The notes beneath the pieces are model-generated. The model had not been told where the DNA came from. It ran no database searches and saw nothing but the letters and a program-made list of their open reading frames with translations. Of a stretch of 64,000 nucleotides of DNA, positions 42,856-51,665 are shown piece after piece (positions within the stretch are counted from its first letter, which is position 1; every line of letters starts with the position of its first letter). Origin of the DNA: JACRLW01 sp050181465 (lineage in GTDB: Bacteria; Planctomycetota; UBA1135; UBA2386); contig JBFXDD010000002.1 in assembly GCA_050181465.1 (NCBI GenBank), forward strand, positions 124,001 to 188,000, written 5' to 3'. Both the position numbers and the translations under genes were made by a program.

Positions 42856-43629
42856 ATGAACACAGCGCCTGCTCTGGCGCGCGCGGCGCTCATCGAGATC
42901 TTTCACTCGATCCAGGGTGAAGGTCGTTTCGTGGGCGAACCCATGACCTTCGTGCGCGTGGCGACCTGCCCGCTGCGCTGCCGCTACTGTGACACTCCCG
43001 GTAGCTGGCGCGCTCGCCCTGAGTTTCCGGTCCACGGCCTCGATCGCTCCGTTCGCAACCCGGTCGACGCCGGCGCGGCGCTGGAGCTGGCACGGCAGGC
43101 GGCAGCACGATCGCCGTTCGTTCCGGTCGGGCCTTGGCGGATCTCGATGACCGGTGGCGAGCCCTTGGTCTTTCCCGAGTTCGTTCGCGAATTCGGTGCG
43201 GCGCTGGGCGAGTCGGGCCGCCTTCACCTCGAGACGGCGGCACACGACGCCGATGCGCTGGCGAAGTGCTTGCCGGTCATCGCGCATCTGAGCGCCGACT
43301 GGAAGTTGCCCGAGACTCTCGAGTCCGGCGACTTCACGGCGCAGCACCGCGCGTGCATCGAAACGGCCGCGTACAGATCGAGCGCGACCATCGACGTCAA
43401 AGTGGTGTTGACCGGCGCGGTGCGCGACGAGTCCTTCAACTCGATGCTCGAAGCGTTGGCGCCATTTCGCGAACGCGTGCTGCTCATCCTGCAGCCGGTG
43501 ACTCCGGCCCGGCACGTGTCCGACCCGCTTGCCGTCGATCGACTCGAACAGTTCACGAGAGCCGCCGGCAGTGTCGGATTCCTGTATCGAGTCGTGCCGC
43601 AGACGCATCCGATGCTCCGGCTCTTGTGA
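42856..43629 (+). CDS. queE: 7-carboxy-7-deazaguanine synthase (radical SAM)
   Basis: QueE makes the deazaguanine core for queuosine and related modifications. The 257-residue protein has the start IEIFHSIQGEGRFVGEPMTF, the radical-SAM Cys motif CPLRCRYCDT (CxxxCxxC) with the family Trp in SWR, and the SAM-binding SMTGGEPLVF. The rest is compatible with QueE, although the part after residue 110 is longer than the shortest family members. It lies between the small basic protein and a peptidase-like gene, all co-directional; queC, queD and queF are not in the window. ATG at 42856 fits the family start. Confidence 0.9.
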   Translation: MNTAPALARAALIEIFHSIQGEGRFVGEPMTFVRVATCPLRCRYCDTPGSWRARPEFPVHGLDRSVRNPVDAGAALELARQAAARSPFVPVGPWRISMTGGEPLVFPEFVREFGAALGESGRLHLETAAHDADALAKCLPVIAHLSADWKLPETLESGDFTAQHRACIETAAYRSSATIDVKVVLTGAVRDESFNSMLEALAPFRERVLLILQPVTPARHVSDPLAVDRLEQFTRAAGSVGFLYRVVPQTHPMLRLL

Positions 43630-43661
43630 CCTTCACCGCTCGGCCGACTATCCTCGGCCGC

Positions 43662-44867
43662 ATGGTGTCGGTCCGCTGGTTGCGCACAGCCTTGATCTCC
43701 GCGGTGACCGCGTGGTCGTCGATCGCGACTTCGTTCGCGCAGGACGCCCGCACACCGGGGTGCACCAAGTGCCAGGCCGTAGGCAGCACCGAGTGCAAGG
43801 AGCACCGCGGCGTGACGCTCGAGCAGGAACGTGCGGTCCAGTTCTGCTCGGTTGCGGCTGCTTGCCGCAAGTGTTCCGGTGCGCTCGACGTCGACTGCCC
43901 GAAATGCGAGCGAGCGGAGCTCGAGGCTGCGCTGGAGGAGCGCCGGGCACTTGTGGCTCGATGGTTGGAAGGCCGCCGTGCAAGTGTCGACCGATTCTGC
44001 AAGTCGAAGTCTCTGGAGCATCTTCGCACCCCCTTCTTCGACCTGAGCTTTGGGCTAGCGGGCACCACGATCGACAAGAAGACCGTCGATCCGCATCGGC
44101 GCATGCACCTCTACGGGGAGCGACTCGAGATCGTGCGCTCACGGTTCTGCGAGGTCCTCGGATTGAGTGCTGCGGACTTCCCTTCGGAAACCGAGGACAG
44201 CTCGACGCGGATCGGTGTGCACATGTTCGCCGACGCCCGTGATCAACGAGAGATGACGCCGCGCCTCACCGGCATCGGGGTCATGGGCAACAACGTCAAG
44301 CTCACGGGCGGCCTGCCGGTGTGGGTCGTACTCGAAGATCCTCGCTCCATGCCGAAGGACGTCGATCTGCACCGCGTCGTCGTCCACAACGTGGTGCATC
44401 TGCTGATCTCCAACTTCACACCGGTGAAGGAACTGGGCTTGGGCGGCGACGGCTGGGTCGATGAGGGTCTCGCGCACTGGTTCGAGATGGAGATCGACGG
44501 TCGTTGCTCCGCGTACTGCGTGGAAGAGGCCACCATTCAGCCCGGTACGAACTGGCGGAACGGTCGCTACCGGTCGGGAATCCGTCAGCTCCTCGAGACG
44601 GGCCAGATCCGCAAGTTCGTGGCGATCCACCAGAAGAACAGCGAGCAACTCGAACTCGAAGAGCATGCGCACGCGTTTGCCTTCGTGGACTTCCTGATCA
44701 CGACGAAAGGTGGGCCTGCGATGGCGGACTTCGTTCGGCGGCTCAAGTCCGGCGAAGCGCAGCGCGATGCGCTCAAGGCGGCGTTCGGTATCACGCCGTT
44801 GACCTTCGACGACGCGTTCCACGCCTTCGTTCGCGAGCGCTACCCGGAAAAGGAAACCGCGCGGTGA
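43662..44867 (+). CDS. Secreted gluzincin-fold protein with Cys clusters and a degenerate active site
   Basis: The 401-residue protein starts with a signal peptide (cleavage near SFA-QDA). The mature N-terminus has paired Cys motifs (CTKCQAV, CRKCSGALDVDCPKCE), which look like a zinc ribbon. The C-terminal half resembles a zinc metallopeptidase of the MA clan: the helix that normally carries HExxH reads VVVHNVVHLLI, and the third ligand region is GWVDEGLAHWFEM. The catalytic Glu of HExxH is Asn, so peptidase activity is probably lost while metal binding may remain. It overlaps the next gene by four bases (GTGA). Substrate or partner unknown. Confidence 0.7.
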   Translation: MVSVRWLRTALISAVTAWSSIATSFAQDARTPGCTKCQAVGSTECKEHRGVTLEQERAVQFCSVAAACRKCSGALDVDCPKCERAELEAALEERRALVARWLEGRRASVDRFCKSKSLEHLRTPFFDLSFGLAGTTIDKKTVDPHRRMHLYGERLEIVRSRFCEVLGLSAADFPSETEDSSTRIGVHMFADARDQREMTPRLTGIGVMGNNVKLTGGLPVWVVLEDPRSMPKDVDLHRVVVHNVVHLLISNFTPVKELGLGGDGWVDEGLAHWFEMEIDGRCSAYCVEEATIQPGTNWRNGRYRSGIRQLLETGQIRKFVAIHQKNSEQLELEEHAHAFAFVDFLITTKGGPAMADFVRRLKSGEAQRDALKAAFGITPLTFDDAFHAFVRERYPEKETAR

Positions 44868-46426
44868 GTCGATCCATCGGCCGTCTCTTGGGCATCGTTC
44901 TCTCGGCGACCGTCGTCACGACGCTCGGTCTTCGAGCGCAACCGCTGCGCGCGGAACGACAGTCGTTCGCCCGCCTCATGCAGTTGCGATCGGAGTTGTT
45001 GGACGCCTGGTTGCGGTCCGACCCAGAACGACGCGCCGACCTCGCCGAAGCGTTCGCTGCCGCGGACGATTCCGATCCCTTCGCCGCGACCATGTCCGCC
45101 CTCGCGGCTGCCGACGGCCGCGCACTCGACTTCCTCGCGCGCGTGCGCGGCGGAACCGTGCTCCTGGCGCTGCCCGAAGTGGTGGACGGGGAGCGCTTTC
45201 AGGCCGTGCATGCCACGCTCTGGAGCCCTCGACGGCTGCCCGACGAACTGCCTCCGCTGGTGGTCGAGTTCGAACTCTTGGAAGCGGACGGCAAGCCCAT
45301 TGCTCGTTCGCGTGTCGATCGTCGCACGGCGCCCGACGATCTCACTCGCTACCGAGCCAAGGCGGAACTGCCGCTCGAAGATCGAACGCCGCGCCGGCTG
45401 CGGGTCCGAGCCCTCGTCGCGCTCGGTGACTCGGAGCCGGCGTTGATCCACGAGAAGGAGGTGTTCCTCCAGCCGGACTTCGCGAAACGTGCCGAGAAGC
45501 TTCCCATGCTGCTGCTCGGGACCGCTCCCGATGTCGCTCGGCACGATGGGGTGTTCGCAACGCTGCCGTCGTCGGCGCGTGTGGGGCTGCCGGCGGCCTC
45601 GCTTCGCGCGCTGACTTGGTCGGTGGAGCAGCCCTTCTCCGGCGAACCACGGCTGCCAAACGCGCATCCGCTCGAAGATCTCATGGCCGCTGAGGCATTT
45701 CGCGATGCGCTTCGTGAAGGCGAAGACGCCTTCGCGGCACTGAAGGGAAGACGAACGATCGCGGTTCCGCTCGGCGAGCGCAGTGCGGCCGGCTCACCGC
45801 TGGGTGATCACGCGATGGTATCGATCGACTTCGATGCGGTCCGCGCGGATCGCGCGAGCGGTGTGCGTCGACCACTGGTCTTGGTCCTGCCGGGCACTCC
45901 GAGTTGGTCGGCTCGGCTGCACCGCCCGGACTCGCCCAAGAGCCTTCATCCGGCGTGGACGGTCGAGGCCCTTCGGAGAGTCGACTTCGATTCGAGAGGC
46001 CGCGGCCATCTCGTCGTCATGGAGTCGCCCGGTCGATTCCGCAGCGCTGTCGGGGCGGTGCTCGATGTGTTGGAGCAGCTGCGTGAGTTCCTGCCCATCG
46101 ACGAGGTACTGCTCGTCGGTGAACGCGAGGGCGGCTACGCGGTGGCGCGCGCGGCGTTGTCTGCGCCCGGTGTTGCGAGACGCGTGGTCGTCATCGACGG
46201 CGGTGGCGTGACTCGGGCCGACCTGGAGCAGCGAGAGGACGTGGAGTTTCTCGTCGTCGGCTCGAACGCATCGGCATCGCTCGAAGCCGTCACCAAGCTC
46301 GCCGAAGCGACCGGTCGGGCGCGGTGGCGGCCCGTCGGTGCGGTGCCGTGGCCGATCGTGATGCCGAGCGCTCACGACGCCATCGAGGAGTTCTTGTTCG
46401 GCGAGGGTGGGGGACGACCGCGCTGA
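44864..46426 (+). CDS. Secreted protein, possible degenerate alpha/beta-hydrolase
   Basis: The 520-residue protein starts with GTG in the stop of the previous gene. It has a signal peptide (near LRA-QPL) and an N-terminal half of unclear type. The C-terminal 200 residues have the order of an alpha/beta hydrolase: RRPLVLVLPGTPSWSARLH (oxyanion-loop-like), a helix, then EVLLVGEREGGYAVARAAL where the nucleophile elbow G-x-S-x-G would be. Here it reads G-E-R-E-G, so no nucleophile Ser, Cys or Asp is present. I cannot name a family with certainty. Tight coupling with the degenerate peptidase gene suggests that the two act together in the periplasm. Confidence 0.6.
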   Translation: MSRSIGRLLGIVLSATVVTTLGLRAQPLRAERQSFARLMQLRSELLDAWLRSDPERRADLAEAFAAADDSDPFAATMSALAAADGRALDFLARVRGGTVLLALPEVVDGERFQAVHATLWSPRRLPDELPPLVVEFELLEADGKPIARSRVDRRTAPDDLTRYRAKAELPLEDRTPRRLRVRALVALGDSEPALIHEKEVFLQPDFAKRAEKLPMLLLGTAPDVARHDGVFATLPSSARVGLPAASLRALTWSVEQPFSGEPRLPNAHPLEDLMAAEAFRDALREGEDAFAALKGRRTIAVPLGERSAAGSPLGDHAMVSIDFDAVRADRASGVRRPLVLVLPGTPSWSARLHRPDSPKSLHPAWTVEALRRVDFDSRGRGHLVVMESPGRFRSAVGAVLDVLEQLREFLPIDEVLLVGEREGGYAVARAALSAPGVARRVVVIDGGGVTRADLEQREDVEFLVVGSNASASLEAVTKLAEATGRARWRPVGAVPWPIVMPSAHDAIEEFLFGEGGGRPR

Positions 46427-46438
46427 GCGTGGCCGCCT

Positions 46439-47095
46439 TCAGGCGCGCACTGCGAGCACGAGCCACTGCTCACTCCACAGCGGCAGGAGTGGGCGTGCGG
46501 CCACGGGACGCAATCCGGCTTCGCGCAGGTCACACAGGAAGGTGCGCAAGGTCACACCGCCGCGGGAACTGCGCGGCTTGTGCTTCCACTTGCGCGACAT
46601 CCACCGTCGCAGGTGTTGCACGCAGAAGGAGTGAAAGAAGGAAACGATCAGTGGGCCGTTGCTGACGCGAGCGAGTTCGCGAAGCAGTCGCACGCGCGCT
46701 TCCGAGGTCGGAACGTGATGCAGGAGGCGGTGGCACAGGACACCGGCGAAGGAGTGATCCGCGAAAGGCAGTGCGAAGGCACTGGCGCGAATGCGCGGTC
46801 CGGTCGGCTGCTCGATCGCGGTGAGCATCTCGGCGGCGTAGTCGAGTTGCACCACCGGGCCGGGCAGCTCCGGACTCATGCGGCCCGCACCGCACGGCGC
46901 GTCGAGCCAGGGGCCGTGTGCGTCCGGAATGCGCGCCAGCAACGCACGCAGCGCCCGTCGTTCCCGGCGATCGGTTCCACGGCCGCTGTTCACCGAGAAT
47001 CGTCGATCGCGGTACCCGAGGGCCCAGCCTGATTCGCGCTGGAACGCGAGTTCGGGGCGATCGGCGGGTCGCGGTTGTGGTGGAGGGGAGGTCAA
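46439..47095 (-). CDS. Class I SAM-dependent methyltransferase
   Basis: The roughly 218-residue protein has the SAM-binding start GPWLDAPCGAGRMSPEL, an acidic second strand (VVQLDYAAEML), and post-motifs ASAFALPFADHSFAGVLCHR and LHHVP, typical of Methyltransf_11. The segment GPLIVSFFHSFCVQHLRRWM is close to one in the methyltransferase half of the fused protein at 56028-57359, so they are paralogues. Start uncertain: TTG at 47095 is chosen since the frame upstream is Arg/Ser/Pro-rich and runs into the divergent PilZ gene at 47130. It converges on the gene ending 46426. Acceptor unknown. Confidence 0.8.
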   Translation of the reverse strand: MTSPPPQPRPADRPELAFQRESGWALGYRDRRFSVNSGRGTDRRERRALRALLARIPDAHGPWLDAPCGAGRMSPELPGPVVQLDYAAEMLTAIEQPTGPRIRASAFALPFADHSFAGVLCHRLLHHVPTSEARVRLLRELARVSNGPLIVSFFHSFCVQHLRRWMSRKWKHKPRSSRGGVTLRTFLCDLREAGLRPVAARPLLPLWSEQWLVLAVRA

Positions 47096-47129
47096 GCCGG
47101 GAGCGGATATCGGTCGATCCAAAGCGAGG

Positions 47130-47420
47130 ATGATCGGCAGCGAAGCCCCGCGGGACCAGGGTGAAGACGGCGATCGGCGCTTTGGACAACGGGTCCCGGC
47201 GACCGGCACCGTGGTCGTGGACTTTGCCGCACTGCGGGTCGCCGGTCCCGCCCGCAATGCTTCGGCCAGCGGCGTCTACTTCGTCGCCGAGAGCGATGCC
47301 CAGGTCGAAGTTCTCATCGACGGGCGAGCGCGACGGGCGCAGCTCGTTCGACTCGAAGCCCTGGGCTCGGGTCGAATCGGGGTCGCGGTGCGATTCGTGG
47401 ATGACCTCGCACCGGAGTGA
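47130..47420 (+). CDS. PilZ-domain protein, putative c-di-GMP receptor
   Basis: The 96-residue protein is almost only a PilZ domain. RRFGQR near residue 12 fits RRxxxR and NASASG near 35 fits (D/N)xSxxG, the two parts of the c-di-GMP site. Between and after them are strands of a small barrel (GTVVVDFAALRVAGP, GVYFVAESDAQVEVLIDG, ALGSGRIGVAVRFVD). It converges on the glycine-rich gene with 12 bp between stops, and is divergent from the methyltransferase. The purine-rich GCGAGG abuts the ATG, so the exact start is uncertain. The target of signalling is not visible. Confidence 0.72.
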   Translation: MIGSEAPRDQGEDGDRRFGQRVPATGTVVVDFAALRVAGPARNASASGVYFVAESDAQVEVLIDGRARRAQLVRLEALGSGRIGVAVRFVDDLAPE

Positions 47421-47432
47421 GTCGGGCGTAGC

Positions 47433-48890
47433 TCAGAGCAGCGGGATGAGGATCGGCGAGGGCCGGATGTCCCCTTCGTTGCGACCGATGTTCGTCGGAA
47501 GACCCGCATCGTCGACATACGTGGCTCGCGCGGCATCGAAGTAGCCACGCCAAGCGAGGTAGCGCTGCTTCTGTGCGCCGGTCAGGCGAGCGCCGTTCTG
47601 GACGACGTGCACATGGTCGTCGAGGATTGTGTTCGTGCCGTCCTGGTTGGCCCCGATGGGGGTGACGAACTGAACGATACCCATGCCGCCGAGGCCGCCG
47701 ACGGGTCGAGAGGGCCAGTTGAAGCCGACCCGGTCGTACTTCGAACGGATCTCGCTTCCCCCGAATACCCCCTGCAAGCCGGCTCCGCCGTCGGCCGACA
47801 CCGCAAAGGAGAAATCGTTGTTGGCGTAGGTCTCGCCGTGGGCGACGAACTCGATGCCGGTCGAAGATCCGACGATGACGAGTCCGCCGGAGCCGCCGCC
47901 GCCGCCGCCGCCGTGAGTGTTGCCGCCGGCCTGCTCACCGCCGCCGCCGTTGCCGCCATCGGCATCGATTCGGCCATCTCCACCGATGTGCACGAGCCCG
48001 GCCGCGAAGAGGATGACGACTCCGCCGCCCGCCCCGCCGCCGCCGCCCTTGGCGTCGTTGTGGAAGTTCGGGTCGAGGATCGTGCAGCCCTGCCACGACA
48101 AGTCACCACCACCGCCGCCGCCTTGGCCGCCGATCAGGGCACTCAGTTCCCCTCGTACCAGGCTTCGGCGGAACACGTTGACGCCGGTGCCGAGGAAATC
48201 ATTGTCGGGAATGCCGTCGACGAAGACCGCGCTTCCGGGCGCTCCCCCCGGCAGGCTCACGGACGATGAAGTGCATCCCGAGCCGCCGACGCCGAGCTGC
48301 TGGATGTTCGCGGTGCCGTTGGAAAGCACGAGGTAATGAGGGTCGCCTGCGGTTGCGAAACTGCCGCCACCTCCGGCTGAACCTCGCCCGCAATTCTGGG
48401 CGCAGGACAGGAGCCCGGGGAATCCGCCCAAGTTCTGGCTGTTGGCGAAAGACCAACCCTGCTGACCGCTCGGGCTTCGACTGACCGATGAGGGACTGCC
48501 CATTCCGCCGTCGCTCCCGCCGCACACCGCTCGTCCGCCGATGGATGGAAAGTTGGCGGAGTTGAGCGTGTCGACGCGCTGGCCGTCGCCGCCCCGCACC
48601 GAGAGTTCGCCGTCGATCGTCACCGATCCGGTGGCGAGGATGATCAGTGGATTCGGGCCGCTGCCGCGCACCCGGACTCCGGCGGGGATCACCACGTTGC
48701 GAAACTGGTAGATGCCGCCGGCGACCTGGACCGGGCCGCACGACGTGTGGACCACGCCGAACGAGGTGTTCAGCACCACTTCCGGCGCGGTAGGGAGGAA
48801 GTCGCAGACTGCCTGCGCGCTCAGGGTCGCGCCGCACAGAAGCGTTGCGGTCAGCGGTTGCAGAATTCTGGACGGAAGTTTGGTTCTCAT
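47433..48890 (-). CDS. Secreted glycine-rich protein
   Basis: The 485-residue protein has a signal peptide (cleavage near LSA-QAV) and a mature part with many Gly runs (GGGGAGGGVVILFAAGLVHI, NTHGGGGGGGSGGL). The strands between them (VVIPAGVRVRGSG, LIILATGSVTIDGELSVRGG) look like a right-handed beta-helix, and the Gly runs would be loops. This type occurs in planctomycete and myxobacterial genomes as cell-surface proteins of unknown function. It has few Cys, mostly near the N-terminus and the middle. An in-frame ATG at 48917 is an alternative start. The 110-bp gap to the divergent DUF2058 gene should hold both promoters. Confidence 0.8.
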   Translation of the reverse strand: MRTKLPSRILQPLTATLLCGATLSAQAVCDFLPTAPEVVLNTSFGVVHTSCGPVQVAGGIYQFRNVVIPAGVRVRGSGPNPLIILATGSVTIDGELSVRGGDGQRVDTLNSANFPSIGGRAVCGGSDGGMGSPSSVSRSPSGQQGWSFANSQNLGGFPGLLSCAQNCGRGSAGGGGSFATAGDPHYLVLSNGTANIQQLGVGGSGCTSSSVSLPGGAPGSAVFVDGIPDNDFLGTGVNVFRRSLVRGELSALIGGQGGGGGGDLSWQGCTILDPNFHNDAKGGGGGAGGGVVILFAAGLVHIGGDGRIDADGGNGGGGEQAGGNTHGGGGGGGSGGLVIVGSSTGIEFVAHGETYANNDFSFAVSADGGAGLQGVFGGSEIRSKYDRVGFNWPSRPVGGLGGMGIVQFVTPIGANQDGTNTILDDHVHVVQNGARLTGAQKQRYLAWRGYFDAARATYVDDAGLPTNIGRNEGDIRPSPILIPLL

Positions 48891-49000
48891 CTGGGGCTTC
48901 AGTTGGCTGGTAGGCATTGATTCGGGGCGGGTGGCATATCCCCGCGCCGAGCGGGCGTAACGCCGCGCCCGAGGTTCCGATGCGGTATCCTCTTTCAGCG

Positions 49001-49510
49001 ATGAACCTCCGCGATCAGCTCGAGAAGGCCAAACTGCTGTCGAAGAAGGACGCCAAGCGCCTCGCACACGAGGAGCGCGTGCATCGCAAGGAAGTCGGTC
49101 GTGAGGGCATCGAGGCCGAGAAGTCCGCGCGAGAATCAGAGCTCGTGGCTGCTCGGGAACAGCAGCGACTCACCGATGCCGAACGGCAGAAAGTGATCGA
49201 GGCCGAACGCAAGCGCGCGGAAGAACTCGCCGCGTGCGAGGCCATCTTGGACACCGAGGTGCGCGCACCGTCGCGTGGTGCGCCTTGGTATTTCGAACTC
49301 TCCGACGGTCGCGTGCCCCACCTCCGGGTGGACGACTCCGATCGTCACAAGCTCGTGCTCGGCAACGTGTGTGTCGTGCGCCGCACCACGGCGGACTCGC
49401 ATTCGTACGGCCTGCTTCCGACCCCGCTCGCGCAGCGGGTCGCCAAGATGCTGCCCGAGCGGGTCGTGTGGTCCGCTCCGCCTGCGAACCTGAATTCGGC
49501 GCGCGTCTGA
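49001..49510 (+). CDS. DUF2058-family protein
   Basis: The 169-residue protein starts MNLRDQLEKAKLLSKKDAKR, then has a charged coiled-coil stretch (about 20-90). It ends with a compact domain WYFELSDGRVPHLRVDDSD with KLVLGNVCVVRR and LAQRVAKMLPERVVW. The order (DQLxKAGL-type start, Lys/Glu helix, C-terminal strand domain) matches DUF2058 (YaiL-like) proteins, thought to associate with nucleic acid or ribosomes without known activity. It converges on the PNPase gene with 16 bp between the stops. The ATG at 49001 marks the start of homology. Confidence 0.78.
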   Translation: MNLRDQLEKAKLLSKKDAKRLAHEERVHRKEVGREGIEAEKSARESELVAAREQQRLTDAERQKVIEAERKRAEELAACEAILDTEVRAPSRGAPWYFELSDGRVPHLRVDDSDRHKLVLGNVCVVRRTTADSHSYGLLPTPLAQRVAKMLPERVVWSAPPANLNSARV

Positions 49511-49526
49511 GTCGGTTCGATCCCGC

Positions 49527-51611
49527 TCAGAACTCGATCAGTGCCTCGTCGACCGCGATCGCGGCGCGACGCGAGAACTCCAGGCGACCACGCGCATCGA
49601 CACCGATCAGACGCACGACGAGCTCATCACCGATCGCGAACTCACGGTCGGGCTCGCGTCGGTTCTCGAAGAGTTCGTCGCGACCGACGAGCCCTTCGAC
49701 GACCTCGTTGATCCGCACGAAGATTCCGAAGCTCTCGACGCGCGTGACCAGCCCCTGGTAGTAGCCGCCTCGGCGCGGCACTCCGCACACCTTGCCGACC
49801 ATTCGCAGGGCCTTCTTCGCGGCTTCCTCGGCAGCGGCATAGATGCGCACGACGCCTTCGTCGTCGACGTTGATCGACGCACCGGTTGCGGCGCCGATGC
49901 CCTTGATGGTCTGGCCCCGCGGACCGATGAGCACGGCTACGGAGTCGGGCATGATCGTGGTGCGGATCACGCGTGGCGCGCGCGGCGCGAGGGTTTCGCG
50001 CGGTGCGGCCAGGACCGTCTTCATCGCGGCGAGCACGTGAAGTCGCCCCCGTCGCGCCTGCTCGAGCGCCTGCGCCAACTGCTCGGTCGAGAGTCCGCCG
50101 ACCTTGTTGTCGAGTTGGAGTGCCGTCACTCCGAGCTCGGTGCCGACGACCTTGAAATCCATGTCCCCGAGGTGGTCTTCGTCACCGAGGATGTCGGTCA
50201 AGACGGCCGTGCGTTCGCCGTCGGTGACGAGTCCCATCGCGATCCCGGCGACCGGTCGCGTGATGGGCACGCCGCACTGCATGAGAGCGAGACAGCCGCC
50301 GCACACCGTCGCCATCGACGAACTGCCGTTGCTCTCGGTGATCTCCGACTCGATGCGGATGGTGTAGGGGAACTCTTCGAAGCGGGGCAACACCGCGAGC
50401 AGGCCGCGCCGTGCGAGTGCGCCGTGACCGATCTCGCGACGGCCCGGTCCACGCAGCGGTCGGGCCTCATTGACGCTGTACGGCGGGAAGTTGTAGTGGA
50501 GGATGAAGGGATCGGTGACCGAACCACCGAGGGTGTCGGTCCGCAGCGCTTCCTCGGCAGTTCCCAACGTGCATGTCACGAGCGCTTGCGTTTCCCCACG
50601 CGTGAACAGCGCGGAACCATGAGCTCGTGGCAGCAGCCCGACTTCGCCGCTGATCGGGCGCACGTCATCGAATCCGCGACCATCGAGGCGATGGCCCTCG
50701 GCGAGGATCGCCTCGCGCACGAAGGTGTACTTCGCCTCTTCGAAGGCCGCTGCGAGCGACTTGCTCTGCTCGGGAGCGGCACTCGCAAGCAGTTCCGCCT
50801 TGGCCGTGGCGATCGCGCGGAGCCGCGCGGCCTTCTGCGTTTGCATCAGCGCCGCTCGGAGTGACTGCGCGGTCGATTCCGGCAGACTCGGCAGCGTCGG
50901 CGGAGTGGGGGACGGCAACTTGTCGATCGCACCGACCTCGGCGATGCGAGCCTCGACGAGCTGGCTGATCGCCTTCTGAAGTCGTGCGATCCACTCGCCG
51001 GCCTGGGCGAGCGCCGCCATGCAGGTCGCCTCGTCGACCTCCCGCGCGCCGCCCTCGACCATCACCAAACCGTCGGGACCTGCACTGACCACGAAGTCGA
51101 GTTCTGCGGCGTCGCGCCGCATCAGCGGTGGGAAGGGCGTGAAGCCGTCGCCGACCTTGACCAGCCGGATCCCCGCCGCCGGACCCTTGGCGGGTGCCGG
51201 GCTGAGCGCGAGCGCTGCGGTGGCGCCGACGATGGCGAGTGTCGACAGATCCGCGGCCGGGTCCGCGGACAGCACGATGACCTGCACCTGAACTTCGTTG
51301 GTGAAGCCGTCGGGGAAGAGGGAGCGGATCGAGCGATCGACCAGCCGGCTCACGAGCACCTCGTGGTCGCTGATGCGTCCCTCACGGCGACCGTAGGCAC
51401 CGGGGATTCGCCCCGCGGCCGCCAGCTTCTCGCGATACTCGACCGTCAGGGGGAAGAAGTCGACGCCCTCGCGAGCCCCGCCGAGTACCAGAGTCGTGAG
51501 CAGCACGTTGTCGCCGCTGGAGACGACGACCGCCGCCGATGCCAAGCGCGCGATTTTGCCGGTCTCCAGCGTGAGGGTCGTGCCGGCGATGGTGAGAGAG
51601 ACCGAAGCCAC
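49527..51611 (-). CDS. pnp: Polyribonucleotide nucleotidyltransferase (PNPase)
   Basis: PNPase degrades RNA 3' to 5' using phosphate. The 694-residue protein has two RNase PH domains: the first (LTIAGTTLTLETGKIARLAS, REGRISDHEVLVSRLVDRSI) and the catalytic second (RAHGSALFTRGETQALVTCT, ESEITESNGSSSMATVCGG, ILGDEDHLGDMDFKVVGT with the metal-binding Asp residues). The all-alpha linker lies between, then KH (MPDSVAVLIGPRGQTIKGI) and S1 (GLVTRVESFGIFVRINEVVE) domains. The S1 end continues in a basic tail. Start at a GTG (51611) gives the family N-terminus; a TTG at 51647 extends it by 12. rpsO, usually next to pnp, is not here; an ECF sigma gene lies upstream. Confidence 0.95.
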   Translation of the reverse strand: MASVSLTIAGTTLTLETGKIARLASAAVVVSSGDNVLLTTLVLGGAREGVDFFPLTVEYREKLAAAGRIPGAYGRREGRISDHEVLVSRLVDRSIRSLFPDGFTNEVQVQVIVLSADPAADLSTLAIVGATAALALSPAPAKGPAAGIRLVKVGDGFTPFPPLMRRDAAELDFVVSAGPDGLVMVEGGAREVDEATCMAALAQAGEWIARLQKAISQLVEARIAEVGAIDKLPSPTPPTLPSLPESTAQSLRAALMQTQKAARLRAIATAKAELLASAAPEQSKSLAAAFEEAKYTFVREAILAEGHRLDGRGFDDVRPISGEVGLLPRAHGSALFTRGETQALVTCTLGTAEEALRTDTLGGSVTDPFILHYNFPPYSVNEARPLRGPGRREIGHGALARRGLLAVLPRFEEFPYTIRIESEITESNGSSSMATVCGGCLALMQCGVPITRPVAGIAMGLVTDGERTAVLTDILGDEDHLGDMDFKVVGTELGVTALQLDNKVGGLSTEQLAQALEQARRGRLHVLAAMKTVLAAPRETLAPRAPRVIRTTIMPDSVAVLIGPRGQTIKGIGAATGASINVDDEGVVRIYAAAEEAAKKALRMVGKVCGVPRRGGYYQGLVTRVESFGIFVRINEVVEGLVGRDELFENRREPDREFAIGDELVVRLIGVDARGRLEFSRRAAIAVDEALIEF

Positions 51612-51665
51612 GCGCGGATGCTCGCCGCCCGCGCGCGCGCAAGCCAACGCTTTTCGCGGTGCCGC

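Noticed and set aside
47860..48130. Trinucleotide microsatellite (GCC/CCG runs)
   Set aside because: The runs encode Gly stretches in the secreted protein and follow its reading frame.
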